A DNA stretch of 64,000 nt from Spizellomyces sp. 'palustris'. Lineage: Eukaryota; Chytridiomycota; Chytridiomycetes; Spizellomycetales; Spizellomycetaceae. The DNA lies in the NCBI GenBank assembly GCA_006535965.1, contig QEAR01000092.1:19833-83832 (forward strand), read 5' to 3'. The position numbers and the translations under genes were made by a program. Below are positions 1 through 10,049 of this stretch, in pieces. Within the stretch, counting starts at the first letter, position 1; each line of letters begins with the position of its first letter. The notes below the pieces were generated by a model. The model was given only the letters and a program-made list of their open reading frames with translations. It did not search any database and was not told the DNA's origin.

Positions 1-3000
1 ATACAAGAACCACTGCTAACCGGTCTGGCTGCCGCAGGAATGCTGAACCGCCCGCACAAGTCCAGATTGCCGGTAGAAGGATCGACTTGAGCGATTCCCA
101 CCGTTTTGTTTACAAATTGTTGACCGACGGTGAAGACAGGTCCACCGCACGTTAACGTTCGATACACACAGCTTTCGATCCTCTTCATGATCCCATCCAG
201 CTGTTTTATTACTCTATATCCCCCTTCATCTGGGTGATGTGTTAGTGAGCCCATCACTGCATCCAAAGCCTTCATTGCATCGCTCGTAGCTGCGTATCCA
301 ACACAGTTGCCCGCGCCTCGGGTGGTCTCGTCAATCTGTGTCATGACGATGTTCAAAGAACTCAGCAGCCTGGTAGTAATATTTGCCGTAAGATTGTAAC
401 CGCCCAGTGTCATGGACTGCAGCGCATGCAACATGTAAGGACCTCCAGATTGGGCATCCATGTAAATGTTTCCAGAGTTGAGAAGGTAGCCAAAAAATGT
501 GAGGAGCGTATCGTGGTACGCAGTATTCAGTAACTCTGGAATAAGATCTTGAATAGCCACAACAAGGTTCGTCTGAGCTGTTCGGTAATCGGAGGTGGCT
601 AGATAGCTTTCTATAGAAGCGTTCAGAAAGGCGAACGCTGAGACCGTGGGGTCTGAAACTGGCTGCAGCTGTCGTCTAGTGGAGCGTGGTCTGACCGTCA
701 GCTTGTAGACGGGTTGTAGAGCACCAACAGAGCCTGCAGCATCTGTAACGTTGACTGTAACTTCATATGTTCCCTCCGCGAGCACCGTGTCGAGCACGGA
801 AAATTGTGAGCGTGGGCCCAAATTGCTCCAGGGTATGTCACCGACTTTTCGAATCCAATAGGTGTAGAACAGGGGAGTCGATGTAGGATCTGTCACCCAC
901 CCGGCGCAACTTATCCTGAATATCGACTGGTAGGCAAGACCATCGGTAGCATTCAAAGAGCAGTATCCAGCATACGGTGCTTCCCGAACGGACACCACTA
1001 TTGACGCTTGACCAGTAGCGTTCCTTGTTGTATCATTCGCCAACACGGTGAAGCAATACTTTCCAGCCGCTAGGAGGGTTTCTGGCAGGAAACGAAGGGT
1101 TGGTGTACCTGGCTGCCATTGCACCTTGGACGTGTCCGCCACGTCTACCGTGGAGAAAATGTCTCCGTGACAAGATTCGTTGGAAAACCAAGAATAGCTC
1201 ATTTGATCAACACCATTGAGAACAGATGTTGGGCTGACGCCTGCGTGTAGCTCGTACATGTCCCAGCGCGATGGGGACGGCATATTTGGGGTAACGGTAG
1301 CTAGCGGGATCCACTGGTCTATTACATCAACGAATATTGGGGCTCCACTCTCTTCTGTTGAGCTGATAGCTCCAGTACCGATCCGCACGCTCTCTAGAGT
1401 AAACGCATATCTTCCCGTATCTAGGTAGCCAGTGATGTCGGCACCAGTGCAGATGGCGGGAATAGACGCTCCTTGCCCAGTCTCTTCTTTGATGCATGGG
1501 GTCCCGCCAGCGGCTCCCACTCGGGTGCAATTCCATATACAGGCAAAGTCAGAGATATTGACATTACTGGGTGGATAACCGCTGTCAAAAAGTGTCGCTG
1601 ATAGAAGCAATGGAGACAGAGAAGCATTCGTATCCTTTCCACCACCGGCTAACACCTCTGTAATGGTAACTGGCATGACTCGATCCAGCTCTGTCGTAAA
1701 CGTGTAATTCAACGTCCACAGAGTTGGACTCGGTTCGTCGGTGAACATAGCGTGAGCTACAAAGGAGTATCGACTTTGATGACTCAAAGAGTACGCTTCC
1801 ATTGTAACCATTGTGCCATTTGGCGTGGAAATGCGTACGTCTTGCGATTCCCATTGAAACCCCACTGGTCGGAGAGCCCCACATGTCGCAGCAACCTCGG
1901 CCGTTACTGTGTGCAACTGGTCCAATGGAGCATCATTGGCGGGACCCGTTAAAGTAATATAAGGAATATCTCTCCGGTCAAATTTCTCTAATGTGAAGGT
2001 CGACGTTCCGACTCCTCCCAGGAAATTCTTTAAAGTGAAGGTAAACTGGTATCTCCCAACCGGGATTTTGGATGCCGAAATGGTGTACACCAGCTCATTA
2101 CGCAAAATAAACGCTTCTGCAAACGCGGTTAGCTCCGCTTGCAGTGAACCTACAGCGGGTTCGACAGTGAAAGTGCTTTGATTGAAGTTACGTCCAGCCG
2201 ATCCCATCGACCGCGACAGATCAAAGGTCACATCAGAACAATTGCCAATGATTTGGGGTGCCTTAACAAGTACGGTAGGACGCACGATGCGGTCCGGCGA
2301 AAGAATTCCCTGAACGATGGTAGACCCCGTCGCTGTTTCGCTCAACTCCTCACCTGCCGTCCACACTGCACCTGTCTTTAGTGACAGTGAATCGCCAGCC
2401 ACCACCGGGGAAAGGCCAGCTTCAATCATCTTCCTGACTTCACTCGCACCAATGATAATCCTAAAAGTCCTTGTATCCATTCGTTGGATGTAACATTCTG
2501 CACTGGCTTGGGCGACCCACAAGCGCCCTGTACCTCCAGTAGGATTCAGGAACATCTTTTCGCAAGTAAACATTTCTCGACTGTTTAGAGGACTAATCAG
2601 GATGGAACGACTGGCTTTGGGATCAACTGCGAAGATATTTGCGTCGTACACTGTCACCGGCCGATCAAACCGAAACTCGATAACTCCGGTAATAGTAAAA
2701 CGAGCATAGCTGACCTTCGGAGGACTGGCACGGTAATATAGCAATAGGGGTTGCGCAACAACAGTACTGACATAGTCAGTGGGCCGGTTATAGTCGGTAG
2801 AGTTTCTCCCGCCAAAAGGCGAGAGATCCCGCTGAGGTGTATAGTAAAGCAGATTCACTTCCAGAATACCGCTTCCATGCAAGTCAGGTGCAAAGCAGGT
2901 ATAGGTTCCGTTATCATACGTAGCGTTTGCTGCTGATATTCCGGTGGCATTAAACACGCAAAGTGCTTGCCCTATTGGGGGGAGCAGATTGATGCCTATT

Positions 3001-3824
3001 ATATGCACCGGACTGCCTACTCCAATGGTCACCTTGCTCGGCGAAACAATCGTTGCTATTGACTTCACGGGATCCACCCACCGCACATCCCTTACGACGT
3101 CGGCGGTTCCACTAATGGAAATAATGAGGGAGCCGTTACGGTACACGTCGCCGTTTAACCCAATGGCATCGGTATCGACGGCGATTGCGACAGCTGAATC
3201 TGACAAAGTTGTCACGCTGGTTGCTCCATCGGCAATAGTGATGTTTGTGAGACGGATACAGAACTCGGCGGTTCGCAAGATTGAAAAGCCATTTCCTGAG
3301 ACTATAATATTCTGTCGACCACGGTTTGTGTACAGGGTGGGTGGTTCGATGGCCGTAACTGTAATTGGGGAAGGAGCAATAGCAGACGGAAGAGGCGTTG
3401 GCGTCGCAAATGTACTCGAGGTGGCAGGGCCGGCAGTGGAAGAGAGCCCTGATGCCGAGGAAGAGACAAATATCGGTGTACAGGCAGTGACGGGGGCGGA
3501 GGAAGATGGGTACGAGGATGCAGTACTAAATGACGCTGAAGATGATGGTATAGAATTGGTACTGGAGAGCGAGAAACTCGACGATGAGTCCCACGTTGAT
3601 GTAGCACTAGATTGGGGTGAATAACTGAGCGTTGTCGCTGTGGCTGATGCTGACGTAGATGGCAATCCAGTGGGCACACTTTCTCCAGCCACCTGTCGTT
3701 CCAACACATCTGACAATGCAATGTCTAGTGTTGTAGAGTCTACCCTACCACTCACAACAGCAGCGCGGGAAACCTGAAGCAGAATAGCCAAACAGACCAG
3801 CGAGAGAACTTGACCAAGCATCAT
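1..3824 (-). CDS. REJ-domain surface protein, C-terminus beyond left edge
   Basis: A single minus-strand frame stays open from paired ATGs (3824 and 3821) to the left edge, about 1,274 codons, with no intron needed; the 3' end lies outside. Residues 1-22 form a signal peptide (core VLSLVCLAILL). Residues ~45-145 are a Ser/Thr-rich stalk, likely O-glycosylated. Residues ~150-345 contain two IPT/TIG-like beta domains (around VTAIEPPTLYTNRG and GINLLPPIGQALC). From ~515 to ~1,100 comes a REJ (receptor for egg jelly) module opening with VLVKAPQIIGNC, with further conserved Cys strands and many N-X-S/T sites. REJ modules usually precede a GAIN/GPS region and polycystin-type or other membrane segments, so the missing part may hold these (inference). 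Expected on the cell surface, in adhesion or sensing. Domain family is clear; ligand and topology are not. Confidence 0.82.
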   Translation of the reverse strand, partial: MMLGQVLSLVCLAILLQVSRAAVVSGRVDSTTLDIALSDVLERQVAGESVPTGLPSTSASATATTLSYSPQSSATSTWDSSSSFSLSSTNSIPSSSASFSTASSYPSSSAPVTACTPIFVSSSASGLSSTAGPATSSTFATPTPLPSAIAPSPITVTAIEPPTLYTNRGRQNIIVSGNGFSILRTAEFCIRLTNITIADGATSVTTLSDSAVAIAVDTDAIGLNGDVYRNGSLIISISGTADVVRDVRWVDPVKSIATIVSPSKVTIGVGSPVHIIGINLLPPIGQALCVFNATGISAANATYDNGTYTCFAPDLHGSGILEVNLLYYTPQRDLSPFGGRNSTDYNRPTDYVSTVVAQPLLLYYRASPPKVSYARFTITGVIEFRFDRPVTVYDANIFAVDPKASRSILISPLNSREMFTCEKMFLNPTGGTGRLWVAQASAECYIQRMDTRTFRIIIGASEVRKMIEAGLSPVVAGDSLSLKTGAVWTAGEELSETATGSTIVQGILSPDRIVRPTVLVKAPQIIGNCSDVTFDLSRSMGSAGRNFNQSTFTVEPAVGSLQAELTAFAEAFILRNELVYTISASKIPVGRYQFTFTLKNFLGGVGTSTFTLEKFDRRDIPYITLTGPANDAPLDQLHTVTAEVAATCGALRPVGFQWESQDVRISTPNGTMVTMEAYSLSHQSRYSFVAHAMFTDEPSPTLWTLNYTFTTELDRVMPVTITEVLAGGGKDTNASLSPLLLSATLFDSGYPPSNVNISDFACIWNCTRVGAAGGTPCIKEETGQGASIPAICTGADITGYLDTGRYAFTLESVRIGTGAISSTEESGAPIFVDVIDQWIPLATVTPNMPSPSRWDMYELHAGVSPTSVLNGVDQMSYSWFSNESCHGDIFSTVDVADTSKVQWQPGTPTLRFLPETLLAAGKYCFTVLANDTTRNATGQASIVVSVREAPYAGYCSLNATDGLAYQSIFRISCAGWVTDPTSTPLFYTYWIRKVGDIPWSNLGPRSQFSVLDTVLAEGTYEVTVNVTDAAGSVGALQPVYKLTVRPRSTRRQLQPVSDPTVSAFAFLNASIESYLATSDYRTAQTNLVVAIQDLIPELLNTAYHDTLLTFFGYLLNSGNIYMDAQSGGPYMLHALQSMTLGGYNLTANITTRLLSSLNIVMTQIDETTRGAGNCVGYAATSDAMKALDAVMGSLTHHPDEGGYRVIKQLDGIMKRIESCVYRTLTCGGPVFTVGQQFVNKTVGIAQVDPSTGNLDLCGRFSIPAAARPVSSGSC

Positions 3825-4947
3825 TCCACAGCCACGGACGCAGTGACGAATTTCGGCAAGGCGCTCTGCTACCCCAGATATTTCAAGGGTAAACGCACCA
3901 GATTTCAACTGCTCTGCATAAGCCGTCCAATTCCATCAATTGTTCTATATTCAGAAGATATGATATAGATGTTGAATTTAATAGCTTCAACAAGGGAGAC
4001 TGACTGATATGGCCCTTGACGAGCGGATCGGAGTGTTATCAAGTAAGCATCCGTTATATCCTCATTTGGCCTAATGAATCCAAAGAGTATTCAACCAAGG
4101 GTTGGGTACCTTCTGCATAATCTTGTCAAATTACATGGCTCGGACTATCACAAGCAAGGGCTGCATTTCGTTTGTGATGCCAAGCGGTTTCACTTTGGGC
4201 AACCCATCATAGAGCTAACAGTTGATGATATGTGCAATGGTCCAGGTCTGAAGTTTTGTGCTGCCATTTAGGGATGTTTCGGCTGTCTGCCATGAGAGCC
4301 TGGGCGAGGTGAATGAGCAAGTACTGTATCGCATAGCATATCGGACAAGTATTGCCAAACACTCGATGGGCGAAAGCCGATGCACCAAACTCCGACCATG
4401 CAACGCATTGAGTAGCTAACCAGATCCAACCGACTATTTGGGCGACCATGTGACGTGCGTGGGACGAAGCCGCAAAAGGTAAAAAGAAATCCAAGAAATC
4501 GGTAGAGCAAAACCATGACTTTCGCCGCGGCGGGTTGACGTGGGAAAAAACACACGAGCTGTGGGAGTTGGACGACAAACGGAGTTGGCGAGCTGCTTGC
4601 CGACCAAAACTGGTCATTTTAGGTTACCAGTAGGAAACAGGTAGGGGAGAAGGCATGTAGCCTGGTGCAAAAGAATGGGCTGGTACTCAAAATGTTCATT
4701 TGGACAGAACTTGTAGACGGACAATCCTCAGTACGCCATTTGTGGCCTCACGAGTGAATGCGAGATTCAGGACAGCCTGGACGATACCCACCGACTGCAA
4801 TGCAACACATGCCACGCACGTCGTCTCCCCTCGTAAATGGCGAGCAAGGGCAGGGTAAACAGGCTCCGAAACCAAAGGTGAGGCTTTTAGGGGTCATATG
4901 AAAAAGGTTCCGTAAGGGTTTTTGGGGGAGCCGGAGTGAGTAGACCT
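3825..4947. other. Intergenic, divergent promoter region
   Basis: About 1.1 kb between the divergently transcribed REJ and PH-domain genes. The only reading frame of note (4207-4617, minus, 136 codons) has no recognisable domain and overlaps other open frames on the same strand, as expected by chance. No RNA gene seen. It should hold both promoters and the unresolved first exon of the PH-domain gene. Confidence 0.6.
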
Positions 4948-5052
4948 ATGGTTCCCGCAACCGCAGCGGTGGCTACCAGGGACAGACTTTATTGTGGGTT
5001 CAACCGGAGACTTGGGAAACCGCTGACTGACTTGTGTGTTTATTGACACTAG

Positions 5053-8000
5053 AAGAAACAAAGCTTTGATTCTGAAGTGGATTCACGCGTACGAACATCC
5101 TCCCTCAAAGCCGCACACATTGCTCATGGTCCCAATGGTCAGATCCAACCCTTAAGCATTCAGACGAAACTCATCCACGAGAAACAACTACTTCCACCGC
5201 TTTCTCCGCCACCGAGTGGAGCTCTCCCTTCAATCCCAAACCGTGCTTTCGTCAATGGCGATAGTCAGCATCTGGCAAGCAATCACAAACCCGGAATCCC
5301 ACCTACCCACCGCCAGTATCTTAATGGCGCTAGATCAGAAGAATTTAGAGGTAGAGGAGATCAACACCATCATGGAGTGAATAGACAGCAGACGCGTGAC
5401 AATCGCCGCTCACGCTCACTCTCCCCCGCTCGCATGCGTTCCTATATTGACGGCACTGCGTCTTATGGGCCACCTGGAGGCACGTCTGACCATTCTCTTG
5501 GTGAACGACCTTCATCGTCTGCAACAGGCCTCTTCAGTCACTATGGCCACGACTCCATGTATGCTCCGGTAGCTATGGAAGTGCGGGGCTCCTTCATATC
5601 GCCACCGATGGAATCTGTTCGGGGCTCGTTGCCTCCACCACCGAGGAAGAACTCGGAAAAGCAGGACACAACCGGCTCTCAAATAAGTTCTGGTGCATCG
5701 GAAGCGTCCGTGTCCTCATCAGTTGTCCGCCAAAAGGCGGAGATTGAGGAAACTGTAGACAATGAGATCGAGTCGCCAAAAACCAAAACGGTCTTATTGG
5801 ATGATGCAACCTTGGACTTACCGTTCGGAAAAGCAGCAACAGATTCACCTGGATCCACAGAGCAGTCACCCAAAATGCGTGCTCCTGTATTGGAGGTGGG
5901 CAGGATGTCAGATACACAGGTAGCGGTGAATGTAAGTATGATGCATATGCGATCTGAACCGGGTGCGGGCGCTGGCGCCTACTCTAAGGCATTGGAGGAA
6001 AACAACCGACACGGTCGTGGATCACCTGCCTTACTTGAACGTCACCCTCATCGGTACGAGCCCGGTAATGGACGATCACGAGCGGATTCCAATCTCTCAT
6101 CGCAGAGTTATTATCGCGGGTCACCGGTTGCCACGGCGGCAGAGCGAAACATGTCACATGCAGTATACAACAAGCCTCCTCAGTATCAGGACTCTCCTGA
6201 ACGAGATAGCCAAATGATAGACACAAGAAATACGTTCTCAATGCAGCCTCCTGCACATGATGCGAGATCCCACTCAGTTGTGCCAAACGAGAATGAATTC
6301 ACTTCTATGATTTTCTCTGGATATTTGTTGAAGCAGAACCGACATAAACGGTTTCAGAAGCGGTAAGCAGAATATCTGGGTAATTGCGCTCTTTGCACTC
6401 TTTTCTGATTAATTTTTATTGGCAGCCTCTTCCGGTTCGACGGAGTACTCCTCATTTGTCTATCGCCAAAAGAATACCGTCTCCCTGCAAACTCCAATTT
6501 GCTTACATTTTCTCCCGACAAATTTCAAGATAACAACATGGGACGAGAATTTGCTCAAGCCCTGCAGCGCTTCTATCCCACCGATCCACCAATGCCTAGT
6601 TTAACAAACCCGCTCGTTGCGTCAATTGGAGAAGATAGCAAGGACGGGAAGCCAGATATATGGGCAAAAGGATACTATCTGCCAAAGTGGATCATTCCTA
6701 CATCATCGATCATAAGCGTGAGATCACTTGTCAAGCAACCACCTAAAGATCCTGAAGCCAAAAAGTCACGTACATTCATCGTTCGTACAAAGTCAAAAGA
6801 TTATGTTCTATGCGCACCCTCTGCTCAAGAATTTAAACGCTGGACGTTCCTTTTAACAAGAATGAGCAGAGGGGTTGGCTCTGACGATGAGGGAAGTGGT
6901 AGCGATAGAGGTTCTGCGTCCAAGAGACCTGGTTCCCCGAGGTATGGGGGCCGAAGAGTCGTCAAAAATGGCTTTATAGACGCAGCTGCGGGTAAACGCC
7001 ATAGGGATGACACACTTCGCTGGCCGAAACATCCTAGTGTGCACAAGGTGGGAGCGTGGCGGCAGAGTTTGCGGGAGTTGGTGGAAAGGGATCAAGGCGC
7101 TGGTGGGGCGGTTGTCCACGTTTCCGCTGCGCCGCAGGCGGCAGCAGTATTGAGCGACGGTCCTGTCCCGGTGAACGGAAAGCTGAAGGGTGATGAAATG
7201 AGGCAAACGCTAATGCCATCAGTACCTCCTCCCGTTTCAACGAATGTTTACGCGCAACCATCTCGCGGAGTTGAGCAGCAGTCCCGAAGCCCACCCCCGT
7301 CTCCAAAGCAGAGTCATTCTAGTATTCCGTCTACGCCAAGGCTTCGGGAGGAAATTTCTCGGCCCGCGATCTCGCCCGCCAAGCCTGCCCCAACTAGTGT
7401 GCTACCATTACCGACCACTCCTCTGCCTCCAACGCCCATAGCGCCTCCGCCGCCAACAACTACCTTGAATGTGTCTCGGGCCGTCTCTATTCCTGATCTC
7501 AAGGAACTGGAAGATGAACTCATGGGACTGGTCCGTGTTCCCGCAGCGGAATCTTTGGGCACGGAAGGAATGGCTGGATCCGTTTCTACCAACTACTCAC
7601 AATTTCTAGACACAGAGGAGAAGTTGCATGCCCTCTCGGTTCCTGCCCAACCTGAACCTGTTACTGTAACCGTCCCGCCTCAACCGTCCATTCACGCACC
7701 TCTCATCAACAACTGTACCACCATTCTCCGTCTCATATCGCACCTCCGCGGCGACTTCATTGCCGCTTCAACTGACCCACCCACCCCATCCACCCCAACG
7801 ACGCCCTCGACATCATTTGCAACCCGATACAAAACGACATCCATACCTTATTTTTGTGACATGGTCACAGAGTACGTTGAGAGATATTTGGAGAGCCTGC
7901 AAGGTGAAGCGGATCAAGGGGTCGAGTACGTGGCGAACCGACTTGAACGTGGTAAAATTGTGTTAGACAACTGGTGTTTGGTCTCTGAGGGTTGGAAGGG

Positions 8001-8064
8001 TGGAGTGGGCCATCTTGAGAGGCTAGAGCAGGGTGTGAAGGGTGTTTTAGACTTTTTTGGGTAA
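5053..8064 (+). CDS. PH-domain protein with long disordered linkers; first exon unresolved
   Basis: Two long exons (5053-6362 and 6426-8064) join across a 63-nt GTAAGC..CAG intron inside a pleckstrin-homology domain. The joint restores FSGYLLKQNRHKRFQKR followed by LFRFDGVLLICLSPKE, and the domain ends near EFKRWTFLLTRMSRG, the usual C-terminal helix with its Trp. Upstream are ~400 residues rich in Ser, Pro and Arg, downstream another disordered Pro-rich stretch, then a conserved-looking helical tail (LINNCTTILRLISHLRGDF to the stop) I cannot assign. The open frame before codon 5434 has no ATG, and an in-frame TAG ends at an AG (5052), so an upstream exon is needed. ATG 4948 spliced at 4968/4969 fits the phase, but its donor is weak. 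Probably a phosphoinositide-binding adaptor at membranes. A start at 5434 would drop ~130 residues. Confidence 0.7.
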
Positions 8065-8780
8065 TTTTTCTTTTTTAATTTTCCTCATATTTTACATTTA
8101 TAGTTTGCTTTGACTGGATGGAAAGGGAGTACATACTGCCGGGGATGAGGTACATGAGCCAAATCCTACTTTCAGTATTTATTTGTTGATGAAAGTAGTT
8201 CAAAATCTTGCTGGAACTTGTAAACTTCTGCGACTATTAGATTTTAGACGTAATAAGAATGCTGACTCGCGTGTACAAGTCTAATGGCTCTGCATTTGCA
8301 TTCGTTTGATGGGATGATCGCTCATGGAACAAGCTGAAGCGCTCCATTTCGATTACAAAAATCAAGAGATTGAAGGCAACGTCGCAAGTGAAATTTTGGG
8401 CTGGGCTTCTTGCTGAGCAAGTTCAAAATGGGCAAGCTCTCCATGACGTTTTGCCCAGATGCATAAACAAGCCCGCCCGTTCATGCAGGATAAAACTCTT
8501 TGTCATAAAGGTCGAACATACAAGCTCACGTCCAAAGTAGCTATCTTTTTATATTTTTTTTTGGGATATTTACACCAGTAAAGCGTATGTTATCAAAACT
8601 AAAAAATCCTTAATCCTTAAACCTAAAACCAGTAACGTCAAACTACTACAGCCCTTACACGACGTAGTTACAATATCAAAAGTAAGCACAAAGAGAACAA
8701 GTACAGAAAGACATGCCAACATCACTGGACATAGGGTAGAATCGAACAAAACACCTTTTGACAAGGAATCCATCAAGCAA
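8065..8780. other. Convergent 3' intergenic region
   Basis: AT-rich spacer between the 3' ends of the PH-domain gene and the Zds-like gene. Short T-rich runs just after 8064 suit 3' processing. No conserved reading frame or RNA gene recognised. Confidence 0.6.
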
Positions 8781-10049
8781 TCAAAACATGTACACCCCTC
8801 TTGGGTCCTTTTCCACCAAAATCAATTCAATTACACTGTCATGGTCACAAGAGGCAGAGCGAGAGGGAAATTTATCGACACCAGCGTAAAAAGCGGCTTC
8901 CCGCCTCCTTGTTCGCTCCGGGTCGACTCTGAGGACTCTTTTGAGTAATCCCAAGAAACGTTTCGTTGGGGTATCTTTCTTGTGTTTGACTGGCACTATT
9001 GCAGTCACCGGGACCTCGATGGCGATATCGTGTTGTTTTTTGTGGTACACTGCCTGTGTGGCAGCTACGGCCGCAGCGCGGGTCAGACTCTGAATGTGAT
9101 GGGTGTATGCGGAATCGGGCGAGAAGTTATGGCGCAGTGGGGAAGGACCTGGTCCAACTGTGGTGCCCGCCGCAAGTTTTGCTAACCGACGGCGATTGGA
9201 TTTTCTTGCGGAAAACGATGGGCGTTTGGTTGGCGTGTTGATGGACCATGGGGCTTGAGTCGAATGCGCTGGGAGTGTCGGGGATGGGGGGAGGTGGGAA
9301 AGAGTTTCGACTCCCGGATGTACGGATTGAATGTACAGCATTAGATTTTGAATGGTCGTGCGGGAATGTGCGGGGCGTCGGGGGGAGAGAAGCTTTGTAT
9401 ACGAAAGGAGGTATAATTGCTGTTCCATGTGAGCGGGCAGCCGGGCCGGTAATGGGAAAGATGGCTGGAGTTGCGGAGGGCTGGCTGGCAGCACATTTGG
9501 GCTACCGGTCGGCAAAGGACTGGATTGCGGGTGGATTTTGGAGGATGATTTGCGCTTTGGATTCGCGTTGGCGTACTCGCTTCGCATGTCCCGCTTCTTT
9601 GGGACGCTTTTCCATTCCTTCCTGCCGACAACTGGACTTGCGCTTCTGGATCGCCTACTGCGAATCTCGCCCTCGGTCGTTTTCTTGCTATCTTCACCTT
9701 CTTTCCAAACGGTCAGCGACCGCGATCGCCGTTTGGCGACCGTCTTGGGACCTTCCGGCATCCGCGACCTTGTGCCTGATGATCGCTTGTGGTAGATCAT
9801 GTCGGAACTTACCCAGGTTCTCCTGGGTGGCGAGTACCAGGGCGATGATGATGGTGTGGATAACGATGCCGACGCGCAAGTATCTAGCTTGGTAGACGTC
9901 GTGAAAAGGACGGTCCGAAGGGAGGGTGACAGGATCTCAGACAAGATGTTGGGCTTTTCTGACGTTGAGAGAATATATGACGTATGAGAAACCCGACCGT
10001 GCAGATGGAACGCTAGGTGATGCTTGGCCGTCATTTTGGAAATAGACAT
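8781..10049 (-). CDS. Putative Zds1-type C-domain protein
   Basis: Intronless frame of 422 codons from ATG 10049 to TGA 8781-8783. Most of the protein is basic and disordered (many Ser-Arg and Lys clusters, for example RSRRSRSASP). Around residues 215-265 lies a short conserved-looking block, LPAHMEQQLYLLSYTKL, followed by a Pro-Arg-Arg-Pro turn and a hydrophobic helix (IQNLMLYIQSVH). From memory this matches the fungal Zds C-terminal domain (ILE/MET-Glu..Tyr.LS..KL..PRRP pattern). In yeast Zds proteins bind PP2A-Cdc55 and influence mitotic exit and polarity. A second basic block near the C-terminus (KRFLGLLKRVLRVDPERTRR) looks helical. The family call is tentative; a basic disordered protein with a similar motif by chance is the alternative. 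Confidence 0.5.
   Translation of the reverse strand: MSISKMTAKHHLAFHLHGRVSHTSYILSTSEKPNILSEILSPSLRTVLFTTSTKLDTCASASLSTPSSSPWYSPPRRTWVSSDMIYHKRSSGTRSRMPEGPKTVAKRRSRSLTVWKEGEDSKKTTEGEIRSRRSRSASPVVGRKEWKSVPKKRDMRSEYANANPKRKSSSKIHPQSSPLPTGSPNVLPASPPQLQPSFPLPARLPAHMEQQLYLLSYTKLLSPRRPAHSRTTIQNLMLYIQSVHPGVETLSHLPPSPTLPAHSTQAPWSINTPTKRPSFSARKSNRRRLAKLAAGTTVGPGPSPLRHNFSPDSAYTHHIQSLTRAAAVAATQAVYHKKQHDIAIEVPVTAIVPVKHKKDTPTKRFLGLLKRVLRVDPERTRRREAAFYAGVDKFPSRSASCDHDSVIELILVEKDPRGVYMF

Noticed and set aside
2944-3624. 226-codon plus-strand ORF
   Set aside because: Antisense to the Ser/Thr stalk and IPT region of the REJ gene; its acidic Val/Glu-rich composition is the mirror of Ser/Thr codons.
4207-4617. 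136-codon minus ORF in the divergent intergenic region
   Set aside because: Overlaps other open frames on the same strand, no domain, no supporting splice or start context.
9248-9895. 215-codon plus-strand ORF
   Set aside because: Antisense to the Zds-like gene, with no domain and no ATG-based context; its Trp/Cys/Arg-rich composition is typical of a shadow frame.
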